Assembly: GCF_009846885.1 (NCBI RefSeq)
Contig: NZ_WUWM01000011.1
Coordinates: 1 to 64,000 of the forward strand
DNA from: Paenibacillus puerhi
Lineage (GTDB): Bacteria > Bacillota > Bacilli > Paenibacillales > NBRC-103111
Length of the DNA: 64,000 nt
Direction: 5' to 3'
How positions within the stretch are numbered: position 1 is the first letter of the stretch; every line of letters starts with the position of its first letter. Below the pieces are notes generated by a model. The model did not search any database. It saw nothing but the letters and a program-made list of their open reading frames with translations, and was not told where the DNA came from. Shown here one piece after another: positions 1 to 8,250 of the stretch. The position numbers were made by a program, and so were the translations under genes.

Positions 1-126
1 GCAGACGTGGTCAACAACATTTTCTTTGAAAAGTTCTATAAGATCAGACTTCATGTGAGCCAATTCATGAAGCGGATCAATAAGCATCCAATGGATACCA
101 TCGATCGTCTACTTGTTCGGTTATGA
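1..126 (+). CDS. IS630-family transposase, C-terminal tail (cut by window edge)
   Basis: Frame 1 is open from the first base to a TGA at 124-126 and encodes 41 residues. They include NNIFFEKFYKIRLHV and a terminal DTIDRLLVR stretch, which resemble the end of IS630/Tc1-type DDE transposases. The catalytic part would lie to the left of the window, so intactness cannot be judged. It sits about 190 bases before the palindromic repeat composite, which suggests an insertion-prone spot. The family call rests on the tail only. Confidence 0.6.
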   Translation, partial: ADVVNNIFFEKFYKIRLHVSQFMKRINKHPMDTIDRLLVRL

Positions 127-314
127 TCTTAATTGCGGTTTATATAGATACGATATTCCTATTATCATTGAATTAGCGTAAAGAAATGAACCTGCGTACA
201 TAAGGTACTTTGTCTTTTTAGTCATCTGATCTTTGTTGCTTCGCATACACCCTCCGAGGAGTTAAACCAATGGTTTTAAGTATTATTGTTTTAATATTAG
301 TTCTTTGGCTCTTT
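127..314. other. AT-rich spacer between transposase tail and repeats
   Basis: No ORF or convincing ribosome site is seen. It probably contains the right end of the IS element, but I could not define a terminal inverted repeat because the left end is outside the window. Confidence 0.4.
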
Positions 315-440
315 CATATAACGTCTTGTGTATTCACGAACCCGTCAGGGTTGTGCCGCGCAGCACGGTCCCTGTAGGGACCGAATGATACAGCACCGAG
401 GGCCGAATGGCCCGAAGCGTGAATACGATGTTATGTGATG
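315..440. repeat. 126-bp imperfect palindrome, copy 1 (attC-like shape)
   Basis: The outer arms are inverted: ATATAAC, then TATTCACG at 331-338, face CGTGAATA and GTTATGT (430-436). Short unpaired spacers separate the box pairs. Inside are smaller hairpins (GGTCCCTGTAGGGACC and GGGCCGAATGGCCC). Copy 2 at 760-885 is almost identical. The arrangement box-spacer-box-hairpins-box-spacer-box resembles an integron attC site, but no integrase is visible and the unit could equally be another mobile palindromic repeat. Confidence 0.75.
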
Positions 441-457
441 CCACTGATCTTCTATTA

Positions 458-737
458 CTTGATCTTAACCGTTCTTCCAAACGATCTTGACCTTAACTGT
501 TCTTCCAATTGCTCTTGACCTTAACCGTTCTTCCAATCGCTCTTGACCTTTAACGCTCTTCTAAGTGCTCTTGACCTTTAACGCTCTTCCAAATGCTCTT
601 GGCCTTTAACGCTCTTCCAAGTGCTCTTGACCTTTAGCGCTCTTCCAAATGCTCTTGACCTTTAACGCTCTTCCAAATGCTCTTGACCTTTAACGCTCTT
701 CCAAATGCTCTTGACCATTAACGCTCTTGAACTTGAA
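458..737. repeat. 28-bp tandem repeat array, about 10 units
   Basis: The unit reads approximately CTTGACCTTTAACGCTCTTC plus CAAATGCT. The first three units use CCTTAACCG in place of CCTTTAACG, and the later units are nearly identical to each other. The array begins 17 bases after palindrome copy 1 and ends just before copy 2. There are no unique spacers, so it is a minisatellite and not CRISPR. Confidence 0.9.
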
Positions 738-759
738 CTTCAACATGCCCTGGTGGTTT

Positions 760-885
760 CACATAACGTCTTGTGTATTCACGAACCCGTCAGGGTTGTG
801 CCGCACAGCACGGTCCCCGTAGGGACCGAATGATACAGCACCGAGGGCCGAATGGCCCGAAGCGTGAATACGATGTTATGTGATG
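760..885. repeat. 126-bp imperfect palindrome, copy 2
   Basis: This is a near-exact copy of 315-440, differing at a few bases (for example CCGCACAGCA versus CCGCGCAGCA, and CCCCGT versus CCCTGT). The outermost heptamers ACATAAC and GTTATGT are exact reverse complements here. It is followed, like copy 1, by the 28-bp array. Confidence 0.8.
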
Positions 886-902
886 CCACTGATCTTCTAT
901 TA

Positions 903-1070
903 CTTGATCTTAACCGTTCTTCCAAACGATCTTGACCTTAACCGTTCTTCCAATTGCTCTTGACCTTAACCGTTCCTCCAATCGCTCTTGACCTTTAACG
1001 CTCTTCTAAATGCTCTTGACCTTTAACGCTCTTCTAAGTGCTCTTGACCTTTAACGCTCTTGAACTTGAA
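903..1070. repeat. 28-bp tandem repeat array, about 6 units
   Basis: Same unit and same order of variant units as 458-737, but four units shorter. The distance from palindrome copy 1 to 2 is 445 bases and from copy 2 to the third partial copy 333 bases. The difference of 112 equals four 28-bp units, so the composite was duplicated and then changed in unit number. Confidence 0.9.
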
Positions 1071-1092
1071 CTTCAACATGCCCTGGTGGTTT

Positions 1093-1190
1093 CACATAAC
1101 GTCTTTTTCACGAACTTCACAAGATAAACCAAGTTAGTAGGATTGACGTATTTCGCAAAATACGCTTTCCCCTCGGTATTCACGAACCTC
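1093..1190. repeat. Truncated third palindrome and scattered pieces
   Basis: CACATAACGTCTT at 1093 repeats the left outer arm and is followed by a shortened TTCACGAAC. A further GTATTCACGAAC piece lies near 1175-1186. The right arm (GTGAATACGATGTTATG) is absent, so this copy is broken. It marks the right limit of the composite. Confidence 0.6.
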
Positions 1191-1269
1191 ATCCTCATCC
1201 CTGCTAAATAAAGTCATTATTCTCCCTATAATTATAACTATCTTAATAATAATTGGAAATTATTATTTA

Positions 1270-1470
1270 TCAATCCAATGATAAGAAAAAAGGATCCACC
1301 GACTCCGTAGAGTGTGTATCCTCATGGATATTCCGGCTCACAATCGTCTCACTGCTACCGAGCTCGTTAATCTTACTCCAGCCCCAACCGCTATACAAAA
1401 GCAAAAAGAGCAACAGAACAACAAAAAAGGCTTAGTCAACCCGATCTCGCAGGTTAACCAAACCTTTCAT
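1270..1470 (-). pseudogene. Possible small membrane-protein gene with an in-frame TAA
   Basis: On the minus strand an ATG at 1470 starts a 67-codon frame ending in TGA at 1270-1272, interrupted only by TAA at 1432-1434. After the stop the reading is a strongly hydrophobic stretch (FFVVLLLFLLLYSG), then a polar tail with WGWSKINELGS. Either the gene is broken, or translation starts downstream of the TAA at a non-ATG codon. No strong ribosome site was seen. Fewer than 120 bases separate it from the SMI1-type gene on the same strand. Confidence 0.25.
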
Positions 1471-1581
1471 ACTACATACTCATATGTCTCTTGTGCTTAC
1501 GCGGTACTTATCACAGCGAAGCGGTCCGCCTCTTGTTCGCAAGAATCCCCCTGCGCAATGGGGAAAATCAAGAATCACTTA

Positions 1582-2124
1582 CTATAAAGAAGCTCCCCAA
1601 TACCAATAGGATGATCCATTTGTAATAACTAGACGATCCAAATATGGTTTACCATCCTGATAATCTTTCAGATCCATAACAATATTATCTGTGTTAATAC
1701 GAGCAACGCGTATCCTGCCGGGATGCTGCTCAAAATCATGATAGTGTACTAAATCTTGAGTACCGAATAATTGTTTTTCCCCACTGTATTCAGGGTGAAG
1801 GAACAATTCGCATCCATTACATATTGTGAGAAACTCAATATAGTCTTCCGGCAAACGGTATCCTAATGTTTGATGAATAGTACTAATTTGATCGCTAGCT
1901 GCCGGTTCTCTAAAATTGCATCCATATCGATGAACGGCCCCCATACTATACTGAATCTCTATAAAGCCATCGTTATGGTTTATACGCTCTCTTTGATAAG
2001 AGAAGTTCTCGGAAAGATACTTACCGAAAATAAGGAGTACCAGGAAAACCACTATCCAGCTGCTGCTGGCACTCGATGATAGCTTCTCTGGTACCACCCG
2101 TAAATAGACCGGCCCCCCAGCCAA
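1582..2124 (-). CDS. SMI1/KNR4-type domain protein with N-terminal membrane segment
   Basis: About 180 residues. The C-terminal two thirds carry the SMI1/KNR4 (SUKH) signature: a helix ending in LGYRLPEDYIEFLTICNG, then the short strand CELF and an aromatic end (SSYWYWG). SUKH proteins are often immunity proteins of contact-dependent toxins. That role is family knowledge, and no toxin is seen here. Residues about 23-38 form a hydrophobic stretch (WIVVFLVLLIFG), so the domain may be anchored in the membrane. The start is doubtful: the longest frame opens with TTG at 2124 without a good ribosome site, and GTG codons occur just before the hydrophobic segment. The gene follows the 215-residue unknown gene by about 15 bases and lies next to the repeat composite. 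Confidence 0.6.
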   Translation of the reverse strand: MAGGPVYLRVVPEKLSSSASSSWIVVFLVLLIFGKYLSENFSYQRERINHNDGFIEIQYSMGAVHRYGCNFREPAASDQISTIHQTLGYRLPEDYIEFLTICNGCELFLHPEYSGEKQLFGTQDLVHYHDFEQHPGRIRVARINTDNIVMDLKDYQDGKPYLDRLVITNGSSYWYWGASL

Positions 2125-2139
2125 CTTCCAGACACCAGC

Positions 2140-2787
2140 CTACTCCCCTTGCTCCTGATAGGCAAACAAAGTCTCGACCGGCTTAAAGTACAGATGTCCG
2201 TCCGGCCAAGGCTGAAAATGCAGGTCCATTCTCGACTCCTTCCAGTCCTCGGGCGTGCTTGATGTGGCCAGCTTGCCGGGGAGCACAGGCTCCTCGACGA
2301 TGGCCGGGAACTCCTGATAACCGAACAGCAGATTCTCATGCAGTCCGATGATCTCATATTTGGGACCGTGAAACGCCCGCTCTTCCTGCAGCTGATAATG
2401 ATAATAAACATAGCTTGCCACCATCTCAGGCTTCAGGTGAGCAACTCTCCCGACTTGCCGCTCGACAGGAGCCTTCCGCCGCCAATGGTCAGCATCCTTC
2501 GGCGCATTGAAGTGAAACACATCGATCAGAGGGATCCACTTCCGCGGCTGTTCTTGTCCCGGCCAATCATCCAGGAAGTCCGCCGCCCCCGGCAGGAGTT
2601 CTTCCGGAGTAAGCTCATCCTGCATACATTCATAATAAAGAAATACGTTCCGGTTCCATCTGAAGCCTGCGGCTGTCATTAATCGGCCTTCCTGAACGAG
2701 CCGTCCCGCTTCTCCTCCGGTTCGCAGGTAAGCTGTGCCCGCCTCGGCTTCTGCATGTAACTGAGCTCTTGCCATCACTCTGATCAT
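2140..2787 (-). CDS. Conserved-looking hypothetical protein, 215 aa
   Basis: ATG at 2787 is preceded by GGAGGAGCGAAGAC, a good ribosome site. The soluble protein has no signal peptide or membrane segment. It is rich in Trp, Tyr and charged residues (WIPLIDVFHFN, YVYYHYQLQEE, DLHFQPWPDGHLYFKP). I do not recognise a named domain. It starts 77 bases downstream of thrS on the same strand with no clear terminator between, so it may be expressed by read-through from the T-box-controlled promoter. GC content and codon use look like those of the surrounding core genes, unlike the AT-richer SMI1-type gene after it. Confidence 0.7.
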   Translation of the reverse strand: MIRVMARAQLHAEAEAGTAYLRTGGEAGRLVQEGRLMTAAGFRWNRNVFLYYECMQDELTPEELLPGAADFLDDWPGQEQPRKWIPLIDVFHFNAPKDADHWRRKAPVERQVGRVAHLKPEMVASYVYYHYQLQEERAFHGPKYEIIGLHENLLFGYQEFPAIVEEPVLPGKLATSSTPEDWKESRMDLHFQPWPDGHLYFKPVETLFAYQEQGE

Positions 2788-2864
2788 GTCTTCGCTCCTC
2801 CTTCGGTTGTAACTCGATAACTCTACTCTGACTCGGTGCCTCAGACGCTTCCGCTTCCGTCAAG

Positions 2865-4778
2865 TCAAAGCTTCCCGCAAATATCATCCAGAATGCGCTT
2901 GGCCAGCTCTTCGACCGGCACAGCACCGATGTCGCCCTCTCCCCGCTTGCGAACGGATGCCGTGCCGGATGCTTTCTCTTTCTCCCCGATAACCAGAATA
3001 TACGGTACCTTCATCATTTGGGCGTCCCGGATTTTATAACCGAGCTTTTCGTTGCGCCCATCTACCTCCATCCGGATGCCCGCCTTCTCCAGCGTGCGTT
3101 TGACCGCTATCGCCTCATCCAGATAGTTATCGGACACCGGCAGCACCTTCGTTTGAACCGGGGCGAGCCATACTGGGAAAGCGCCGGCATAGTGCTCCGT
3201 TAATATGCCGATAAACCGGTCAATGGACCCGTACACCGCGCGGTGAATCACGACCGGCCGGTGCTTCTGGTTGTCATCGCCTATATACGATAAATCAAAC
3301 TTCTCAGGCATCTGGAAATCGAGCTGAATCGTACCGCACTGCCAGCTTCTTTTCAAGGCATCGAGAATATGAAAGTCAATCTTCGGGCCATAGAAGGCGC
3401 CGTCTCCCTCATTGAGGCGGTACGGAATGCCCCGACGGTCGAGCACACGGCTTAATGACGCCTCGGCTTGGTCCCACAGCTCCTTCGAACCCATCGAGTC
3501 CTCCGGGCGGGTGGACAGCTCTACGTGATAGTCGAAGCCAAAAACTTGATAGATGCGATCAATCAGCTCGATTACCCGTCCGATTTCCTCTTCGATCTGA
3601 TCGGGCCGAACGAACAGGTGGGCATCATCCTGGCAGAAGGTGCGCACCCGCATCATCCCGTTCAACGCCCCAGAAAACTCATGCCGGTGAACCTGACCAT
3701 ACTCGGCCAAACGGATCGGAAGCTCCCGGTACGAATGAAGACTGTTTTTGAAGATCAGCATATGGCCCGGACAGTTCATCGGCTTCAAGGCGAATTTCGT
3801 CCCGTCTACATCCGTGAAGTACATGTTATCCTTATAGTGGTCCCAATGACCCGACTGCTCCCACAGCCTGTTGTTCATCATTAGGGGCGTGCGCACTTCG
3901 TCATAATCACTCTGGCGCTGCAGCTCGCGCTCGAAGCCTTCCAGCTCCCCCCTGATCGCCATCCCCTTCGGCAAATAAAACGGCATGCCCGGCGCTTCCT
4001 CCGAGAACATAAACAGGCCGAGCTCCTTCCCCAGCTTGCGATGGTCGCGCTGCCGGGCTTCCTCCAACAGGCGCAGATGATCATCCAGCTGCGCTTGCTT
4101 CGGAAACGCAGTCCCATAGATGCGCTGCAGCATCTTGTTCCGTGAATCGCCCCGCCAATAAGCACCCGCGACGCTAGTCAGCTTAAACGCCTTGATCCAC
4201 CCCGTAGAAGGAAGATGGGGACCGCGGCACAGATCTGTGAATTCCCCCTGCTCATATACGGTGAGAACCGCATCCTCCGGCAGATCCCGGATCAGTTCCA
4301 GCTTGAGCGGATCCTTCAAGCGGGCGAATAGCTCCTGCGCCTCCGGTCGGCTGACGATACGGCGAATGATCGGTAAATCCTCCTGGACTATCCTCTTCAT
4401 TTCCGCCTCGATCGCGGCCAGATCATCCGTAGATAACGGCTCCGCCATGTCGATGTCATAATAAAAGCCGTCCGCGATGACAGGCCCGATCCCCAGCTTC
4501 ACGGCATCAGCGCCATAAATACGGCGTATGGCCTGCGCCATCAGATGCGCCGTACTGTGCCTGTAAATGTCCAACCCTTCCTTGCTGTCCAGCGTAACGA
4601 TCTGCAGCGTTCCGTTCTCCTGAAGCGGGCGATCCAGATCAACCGGTTTTCCGTCCAGCAATCCTGCCACAGCTTGCTTTCTCAAACTTGTTCCCAGCGA
4701 CGCCGCTACTTCCCCGACCGTCGTTCCCACAGGATACCCCTTGCTTCCACCGTCTGCCAGCTTCACTTGAATGCTCAT
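2865..4778 (-). CDS. thrS: Threonine--tRNA ligase
   Basis: 637 residues, the normal length. It activates threonine and loads it on tRNA-Thr in the cytoplasm. An N-terminal TGS domain (about residues 1-62) is followed by the editing/SAD domain with HSTAH (H74, H78). The class II core follows, with MNCPGH (a zinc ligand region), the motif 2 area VRTFCQDDAHLF and the motif 3 area VIHRAVYGSIDRF. A C-terminal anticodon-binding domain ends the protein (VPYILVIGEKE). The frame extends nine codons upstream, but ATG at 4778 is preferred because GGAGG lies eight bases before it and the protein then begins MSIQVKL. It is preceded by a T-box leader and a strong promoter, so it should be induced when uncharged tRNA-Thr accumulates. 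Confidence 0.97.
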   Translation of the reverse strand: MSIQVKLADGGSKGYPVGTTVGEVAASLGTSLRKQAVAGLLDGKPVDLDRPLQENGTLQIVTLDSKEGLDIYRHSTAHLMAQAIRRIYGADAVKLGIGPVIADGFYYDIDMAEPLSTDDLAAIEAEMKRIVQEDLPIIRRIVSRPEAQELFARLKDPLKLELIRDLPEDAVLTVYEQGEFTDLCRGPHLPSTGWIKAFKLTSVAGAYWRGDSRNKMLQRIYGTAFPKQAQLDDHLRLLEEARQRDHRKLGKELGLFMFSEEAPGMPFYLPKGMAIRGELEGFERELQRQSDYDEVRTPLMMNNRLWEQSGHWDHYKDNMYFTDVDGTKFALKPMNCPGHMLIFKNSLHSYRELPIRLAEYGQVHRHEFSGALNGMMRVRTFCQDDAHLFVRPDQIEEEIGRVIELIDRIYQVFGFDYHVELSTRPEDSMGSKELWDQAEASLSRVLDRRGIPYRLNEGDGAFYGPKIDFHILDALKRSWQCGTIQLDFQMPEKFDLSYIGDDNQKHRPVVIHRAVYGSIDRFIGILTEHYAGAFPVWLAPVQTKVLPVSDNYLDEAIAVKRTLEKAGIRMEVDGRNEKLGYKIRDAQMMKVPYILVIGEKEKASGTASVRKRGEGDIGAVPVEELAKRILDDICGKL

Positions 4779-5147
4779 GCTTGACTTCCTCCGTTTCCGA
4801 ATCATTTCTTGAGTAATTGGAACGCAAAAAGACGCCTCTATCCCGCCAAGGGACGAGTGCGTTCAGCTCGTGGTTCCACCCTCATTCGACCTGCAGCGTC
4901 CGGATCTCCGGCTAGTGTCGGAACATCCCTCAGAATGCGAGGTCCTTATTCGGTATCCGGTATCGGGGATCATCCGGTGCCGCTTACTGCCGCAATGGAA
5001 TCATGCTTCCTTACGGGTTCAACGCCACGGCTGCAAAGGGGTAATCCGGTATCCGGCGCTGAAGAAGCTCTCAGCTTTCGCTTCTCTCTCTGGGCAGTCC
5101 GCGATAAGAGATCATGTCTTTGGTCATAGCCTGTTTGTTCGTGATGG
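4779..5147 (-). promoter_or_regulatory. T-box leader of thrS
   Basis: Read on the minus strand, the leader contains the T-box core GGGTGGAACCACGAG (about 4868-4882). A stem with GTCCC/GGGAT arms and a T-run CTTTTTG at about 4826-4832 follow, as expected for the terminator. A CCAGAGAGAG element near 5086-5095 fits the AG-rich distal part of stem I. Uncharged tRNA should pair through the T-box and prevent termination. ACC (Thr) triplets occur in the likely specifier region near 5041-5055, but I could not fix the specifier loop by eye. Confidence 0.9.
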
Positions 5148-5152
5148 TTTTC

Positions 5153-5181
5153 ATCATAAGCATGCCCGCCGCAATTGTCAA
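5153..5181 (-). promoter_or_regulatory. Sigma-A type promoter of the thrS leader
   Basis: On the minus strand TTGACA (5181-5176) and TATGAT (5158-5153) are separated by 17 bases, close to the housekeeping consensus. Transcription would begin near 5147, just ahead of the T-box leader. A TATAAT at 5232-5237 on the plus strand could serve the divergent regulator gene, but its -35 box is weak. Confidence 0.8.
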
Positions 5182-5286
5182 GATACCAAAAAGCCCTAAC
5201 CGGATTCCTATGCTTGCCGACCGGAATCCTATATAATAAAGAGCGAAAGAACAATCGTCACTTACGTTTAAGGGGGATCGGCGTTC

Positions 5287-6207
5287 ATGCTGCATATTAA
5301 AGAACTTCGTTCCGGCCTGTCCATATTCAAAGCACTGGGATCGGACATACGCATCGAAATACTGGAACTGCTCGCCAAGCACCAAAGCTTGAACCTCAAC
5401 GATTTGGCTACCTACCTCAAGTTAACCAATGGCGCGGTCACCATGCATATTAAGAAGCTGGAGGACAGCGGCCTGATCCGGATCGCGACGGCCGTAGGCA
5501 AGCACGGCGTTCAGAAGATCTGCTATCTGAATGAGGACAAGCTGATCGTGGACCTGCGCGGCCAGGAAACCGATAATCTGTACGAGGTCGAGATCAAAAT
5601 CGGCCATTACAGCCACTATCAGGTCGTTCCTACCTGCGGGCTGGCTACCCGGGACAGCATCGTCGGAGAGTTCGACGATCCGCGCTTCTTCGCGGACCCA
5701 CGCAGGATCGAGGCGCAGATCCTGTGGCTTTCGGAAGGATTTCTGGAATACCGGATCCCGAATTATATCAAGCCTAATCAGTCCTTCAAGGAACTCCAGT
5801 TCTCCTTGGAGCTTGGCTCGGAAGCGCCGGGGTACTGCAACAACTATCCTTCAGACATCTACTTTTCTGTCAATGGCGTGGAGATCGGGTATTGGACAAG
5901 TCCCGGCGACTTCGGGGATGTCCGCGGTACCTTTAACCCGGAATGGTGGCCGACGAACTTAAATCAATACGGGCTGCTCAAGCTGATCCGCGTCAATGCC
6001 GAGGGCAGCTTTATCGACGGCAGCCGAATATCCGACATCAGCTTGACCGACCTCATGCTTGATCACAAGAGCGAGCTCGTTCTCCGGATCGAGGTAGGAG
6101 AGAAATCAAAAAACAAGCGCGGCTTCACGCTCTACGGCAAGTCCTTCGGCAATTACAACCAGGACCTGCTGGCCCGGGTGCTGTATACAGACACGGATCA
6201 TCCGTAG
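5287..6207 (+). CDS. ArsR-like winged-helix transcriptional regulator
   Basis: 306 residues. Residues about 8-85 form a winged helix of ArsR/MarR type (FKALGSDIRIEILELLA, then a recognition helix in LTNGAVTMHIKKLEDSGLI). The long C-terminal part (about 95-300) is beta-rich with many Trp and Tyr (EIGYWTSPGDFGDVRG, NPEWWPTNLNQYG). It is presumably a ligand-binding or oligomerisation domain; I do not know its ligand. ATG at 5287 has AAGGGGG ten bases upstream. It is transcribed divergently from thrS across about 140 bases and has no operon partner. Similar proteins in this group are often annotated only as winged-helix regulators. Confidence 0.75.
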   Translation: MLHIKELRSGLSIFKALGSDIRIEILELLAKHQSLNLNDLATYLKLTNGAVTMHIKKLEDSGLIRIATAVGKHGVQKICYLNEDKLIVDLRGQETDNLYEVEIKIGHYSHYQVVPTCGLATRDSIVGEFDDPRFFADPRRIEAQILWLSEGFLEYRIPNYIKPNQSFKELQFSLELGSEAPGYCNNYPSDIYFSVNGVEIGYWTSPGDFGDVRGTFNPEWWPTNLNQYGLLKLIRVNAEGSFIDGSRISDISLTDLMLDHKSELVLRIEVGEKSKNKRGFTLYGKSFGNYNQDLLARVLYTDTDHP

Positions 6208-6393
6208 TCAAGCGACCTCCTCTTGCAAAGCGCCAAAGCTTGGCCAGATTCCTCTCCTTACGACAGTACGACGGTACGGCAGGCAGCTGCAGCCGAGTTA
6301 CAGCCGCAAATGCCTCTCCCTAACCAGGGAAAGGCTTTTTGGCGCGCTTGCTTATGCATGATCGGCCGCAAGTACTTGAAGCCGGCCTTCTTC

Positions 6394-6690
6394 TTACTCG
6401 TCGCCTTCTGCCCAGTGCTCGGTGCAGAACGCCTGCAGGACTGCCAGCTCGTCATCCTCCAGGTCGAAGTCGAGATAGCTTTCCGTCGTTCTCTCATGTA
6501 TATCGTATTTCAAGATGCTGCCTTGACCGGCTTCCACCCGATAAATAACCCGAATATACAAGCCCTTCTCGGAATACAATTCGTCGTCCTCGGGCACCTC
6601 GATATCGATGATAAATTCATATCGCTTCCCTTCCAAAATCCCGAAAGGGTCCTTCACAGCTTCTACACTATAGTCCGCTACGGTAAACAT
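6394..6690 (-). CDS. DUF6509-type protein
   Basis: 98 residues from the ATG at 6690, which has GAGAGG eight bases upstream; the frame runs seven codons further without a better site. The sequence is acidic and beta-rich: MFTVADYSVE, KDPFGILEGKRYEF, then an acidic C-terminus ending CTEHWAEGDE. This pattern fits small DUF6509 proteins of Bacillales, whose function is not known. It is a single gene convergent with the regulator at 5287 and divergent from the N-acetyltransferase at 6838. Confidence 0.7.
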   Translation of the reverse strand: MFTVADYSVEAVKDPFGILEGKRYEFIIDIEVPEDDELYSEKGLYIRVIYRVEAGQGSILKYDIHERTTESYLDFDLEDDELAVLQAFCTEHWAEGDE

Positions 6691-6837
6691 GCAATCATCC
6701 TCTCTTGACATCCTTCCTATCTTACCACAACTGAAAGTTTAAAATCTAACGGCTGGTCAAAACTTCAATCCCCCACTACAATAGACTAAGCAGCCGGAAA
6801 CGGCTGGCGCAGTCAGACGGCAAGGGTGGTATCTCGT

Positions 6838-7707
6838 ATGTACATAATGACGAAAGAAGAATTACAAGCGTATTTGGCCCGCATCGGGCTTACCGACGTC
6901 CAGGCCCCTTCGAAATCCTACTTATTCGCTCTGCACAAGGCTCATGTAGAGCGGTTTTCCTGGCAGACCATCGACATTTTTGCAAGAAAACCCGCACCGA
7001 TCGGCTTTCCAGAATCCGTTCAGCTTCTAGGAAGCGGCCGAAGCGGATATTGCTTCCATCTGAATGGAGCGTTCGGCAGCCTTCTCCATTCGCTCGGCTT
7101 CGACGTACGTCTGCACCGAGCCGGCGTACAGCCGTTAGGCGCGGAGCCTCGGGTGAATTCCTTTCACCTGGGACTGACGGTCCATCTGAAAAATGATCAA
7201 CAGGAGGAGGAAATCTGGATAGCCGATGTCGGACTTGGCGATATGCCTTTCGAGCCTCTCCCCCTGCTTGTCGGAACATACGAGCAAGCCCCTTATACGT
7301 ATAAGGTTGCTTCTTCCGGCGTAGCGGCAGGCGGTTGGCGCCTGGAGCATGATCCATTGGCTTCCTTCATCGGGGTGGATATCGCTCCCGAGCCCCTCAG
7401 TACGCTGGACGAATTTATACCCAAGCATGAGTACTACAGCCGTTCGCCCGAATCCCCCTGGTATGACATGTTCCTGGTCAGACAGAGGCATGCGACGGGT
7501 AGTCACGAGCTCCGAGGCTGCATATGGAGCAGTCGAGGGCTAGACGGATTGGTGAAAACCGAGCTTCTTACCCAATCCCAATGGCTTGAGGTGCTGGCCG
7601 ATTACTTGGGAGAAAAGCTCGTCGCCTATAGTCCGCACGAACGGGCTGAGCTATGGAACCGGGTGCAGGCTGCGCACGAGACATGGAAACGGAGCAGATC
7701 CGAGTAG
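6838..7707 (+). CDS. Arylamine N-acetyltransferase
   Basis: 289 residues. It transfers acetyl groups from acetyl-CoA to arylamines or hydrazines through a cysteine thioester. The catalytic triad is visible: Cys72 in RSGYCFHLNGAF, His110 in NSFHLGLTV and Asp130 in WIADVGLGD. The frame opens at a GTG (6826), but ATG at 6838 is better placed behind AAGGGTGG; a second ATG at 6847 is also possible. It is a single-gene unit ended by the strong hairpin at 7756-7794. The physiological substrate cannot be read from the sequence; detoxification of amines is the usual suggestion. Confidence 0.9.
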   Translation: MYIMTKEELQAYLARIGLTDVQAPSKSYLFALHKAHVERFSWQTIDIFARKPAPIGFPESVQLLGSGRSGYCFHLNGAFGSLLHSLGFDVRLHRAGVQPLGAEPRVNSFHLGLTVHLKNDQQEEEIWIADVGLGDMPFEPLPLLVGTYEQAPYTYKVASSGVAAGGWRLEHDPLASFIGVDIAPEPLSTLDEFIPKHEYYSRSPESPWYDMFLVRQRHATGSHELRGCIWSSRGLDGLVKTELLTQSQWLEVLADYLGEKLVAYSPHERAELWNRVQAAHETWKRSRSE

Positions 7708-7755
7708 CCTTGACGACATGACAGGTCCCCGCGCCTCCACTTGCCCATAATCAAA

Positions 7756-7794
7756 AGCAAAAGGCGCAGTCCTGCCAGGGCTGCGCCTTTTGCT
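7756..7794. terminator. Bidirectional terminator
   Basis: A 14-bp perfect stem, AGCAAAAGGCGCAG with CTGCGCCTTTTGCT, carries T-runs on both strands. It lies between the convergent N-acetyltransferase and GIY-YIG genes and should end both. Confidence 0.9.
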
Positions 7795-7811
7795 AGCTTG
7801 TAGCTCGGTAT

Positions 7812-8168
7812 TTACTTGAACAGCACTTTATCGACATTGTATTTGGATCTAAGCGTATTGATCGCATAGGTTTCGTAGATTTCCCTATCGAGCGGGTTCT
7901 CCACCAGACAGACGTCAATTTTGCTGACTTCGTTCCGATGGTCCTTAATATCCGATACCGTATCCTCGAAATGCTTCTTGATACGCGGTCTGAGCTTCCT
8001 TGCTTTACCTACAAACAACAGCTCGTCCTTGTCATTGTAGAACATAAAAATACCGCCCTTGTCTCGCGGGATCAGGTGAAAATCCGTAAACCCGTAAATA
8101 TGACTTAGCTCAGGGGCCGCTTGTTTGCTAATGGATACATCCGGTGCGGGTATAGTGATTTGAATCAC
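7812..8168 (-). CDS. GIY-YIG nuclease-domain protein
   Basis: 118 residues from a GTG start at 8168. The middle contains a GIY-YIG-like core: GGIFMFYNDKDELLFVGKARKLRPRIKKHF, with the first motif as GIFMFY and the second as LFVGKA, as in the N-terminal domain of UvrC. The downstream Glu region (EIYETYAINTLRSKYN) fits the catalytic glutamate helix. It is probably a stand-alone member acting on DNA, possibly in repair, but its substrate is unknown. It is much shorter than UvrC. The gene is convergent with the N-acetyltransferase and downstream of the IF-3-like gene on the same strand. Confidence 0.75.
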   Translation of the reverse strand: MIQITIPAPDVSISKQAAPELSHIYGFTDFHLIPRDKGGIFMFYNDKDELLFVGKARKLRPRIKKHFEDTVSDIKDHRNEVSKIDVCLVENPLDREIYETYAINTLRSKYNVDKVLFK

Positions 8169-8250
8169 GATCTTTCACATCTCTTTCCATTGTCCATATA
8201 GATCTACATCGTATCATATCTCCTGCGCCAAGGCCAGGACAGGCTATCCC

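Noticed and set aside
315..885. A true integron cassette array
   Set aside because: Only the palindromes resemble attC; there is no integrase, the DNA between them holds no ORF, and the GTTATGT box is not a perfect GTTRRRY. Kept as a finding about shape only.
458..1070. 28-bp direct repeats as a CRISPR array
   Set aside because: The units are directly adjacent with no unique spacers, and no cas gene is in the window. They behave as a minisatellite.
2050..2100. T-box-like motif GGGTGGTACC on the minus strand upstream of the SMI1-type gene
   Set aside because: It lacks the rest of a T-box leader, no aminoacyl-tRNA synthetase or amino-acid gene follows, and it lies inside a possible coding frame. 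Chance similarity is likely.
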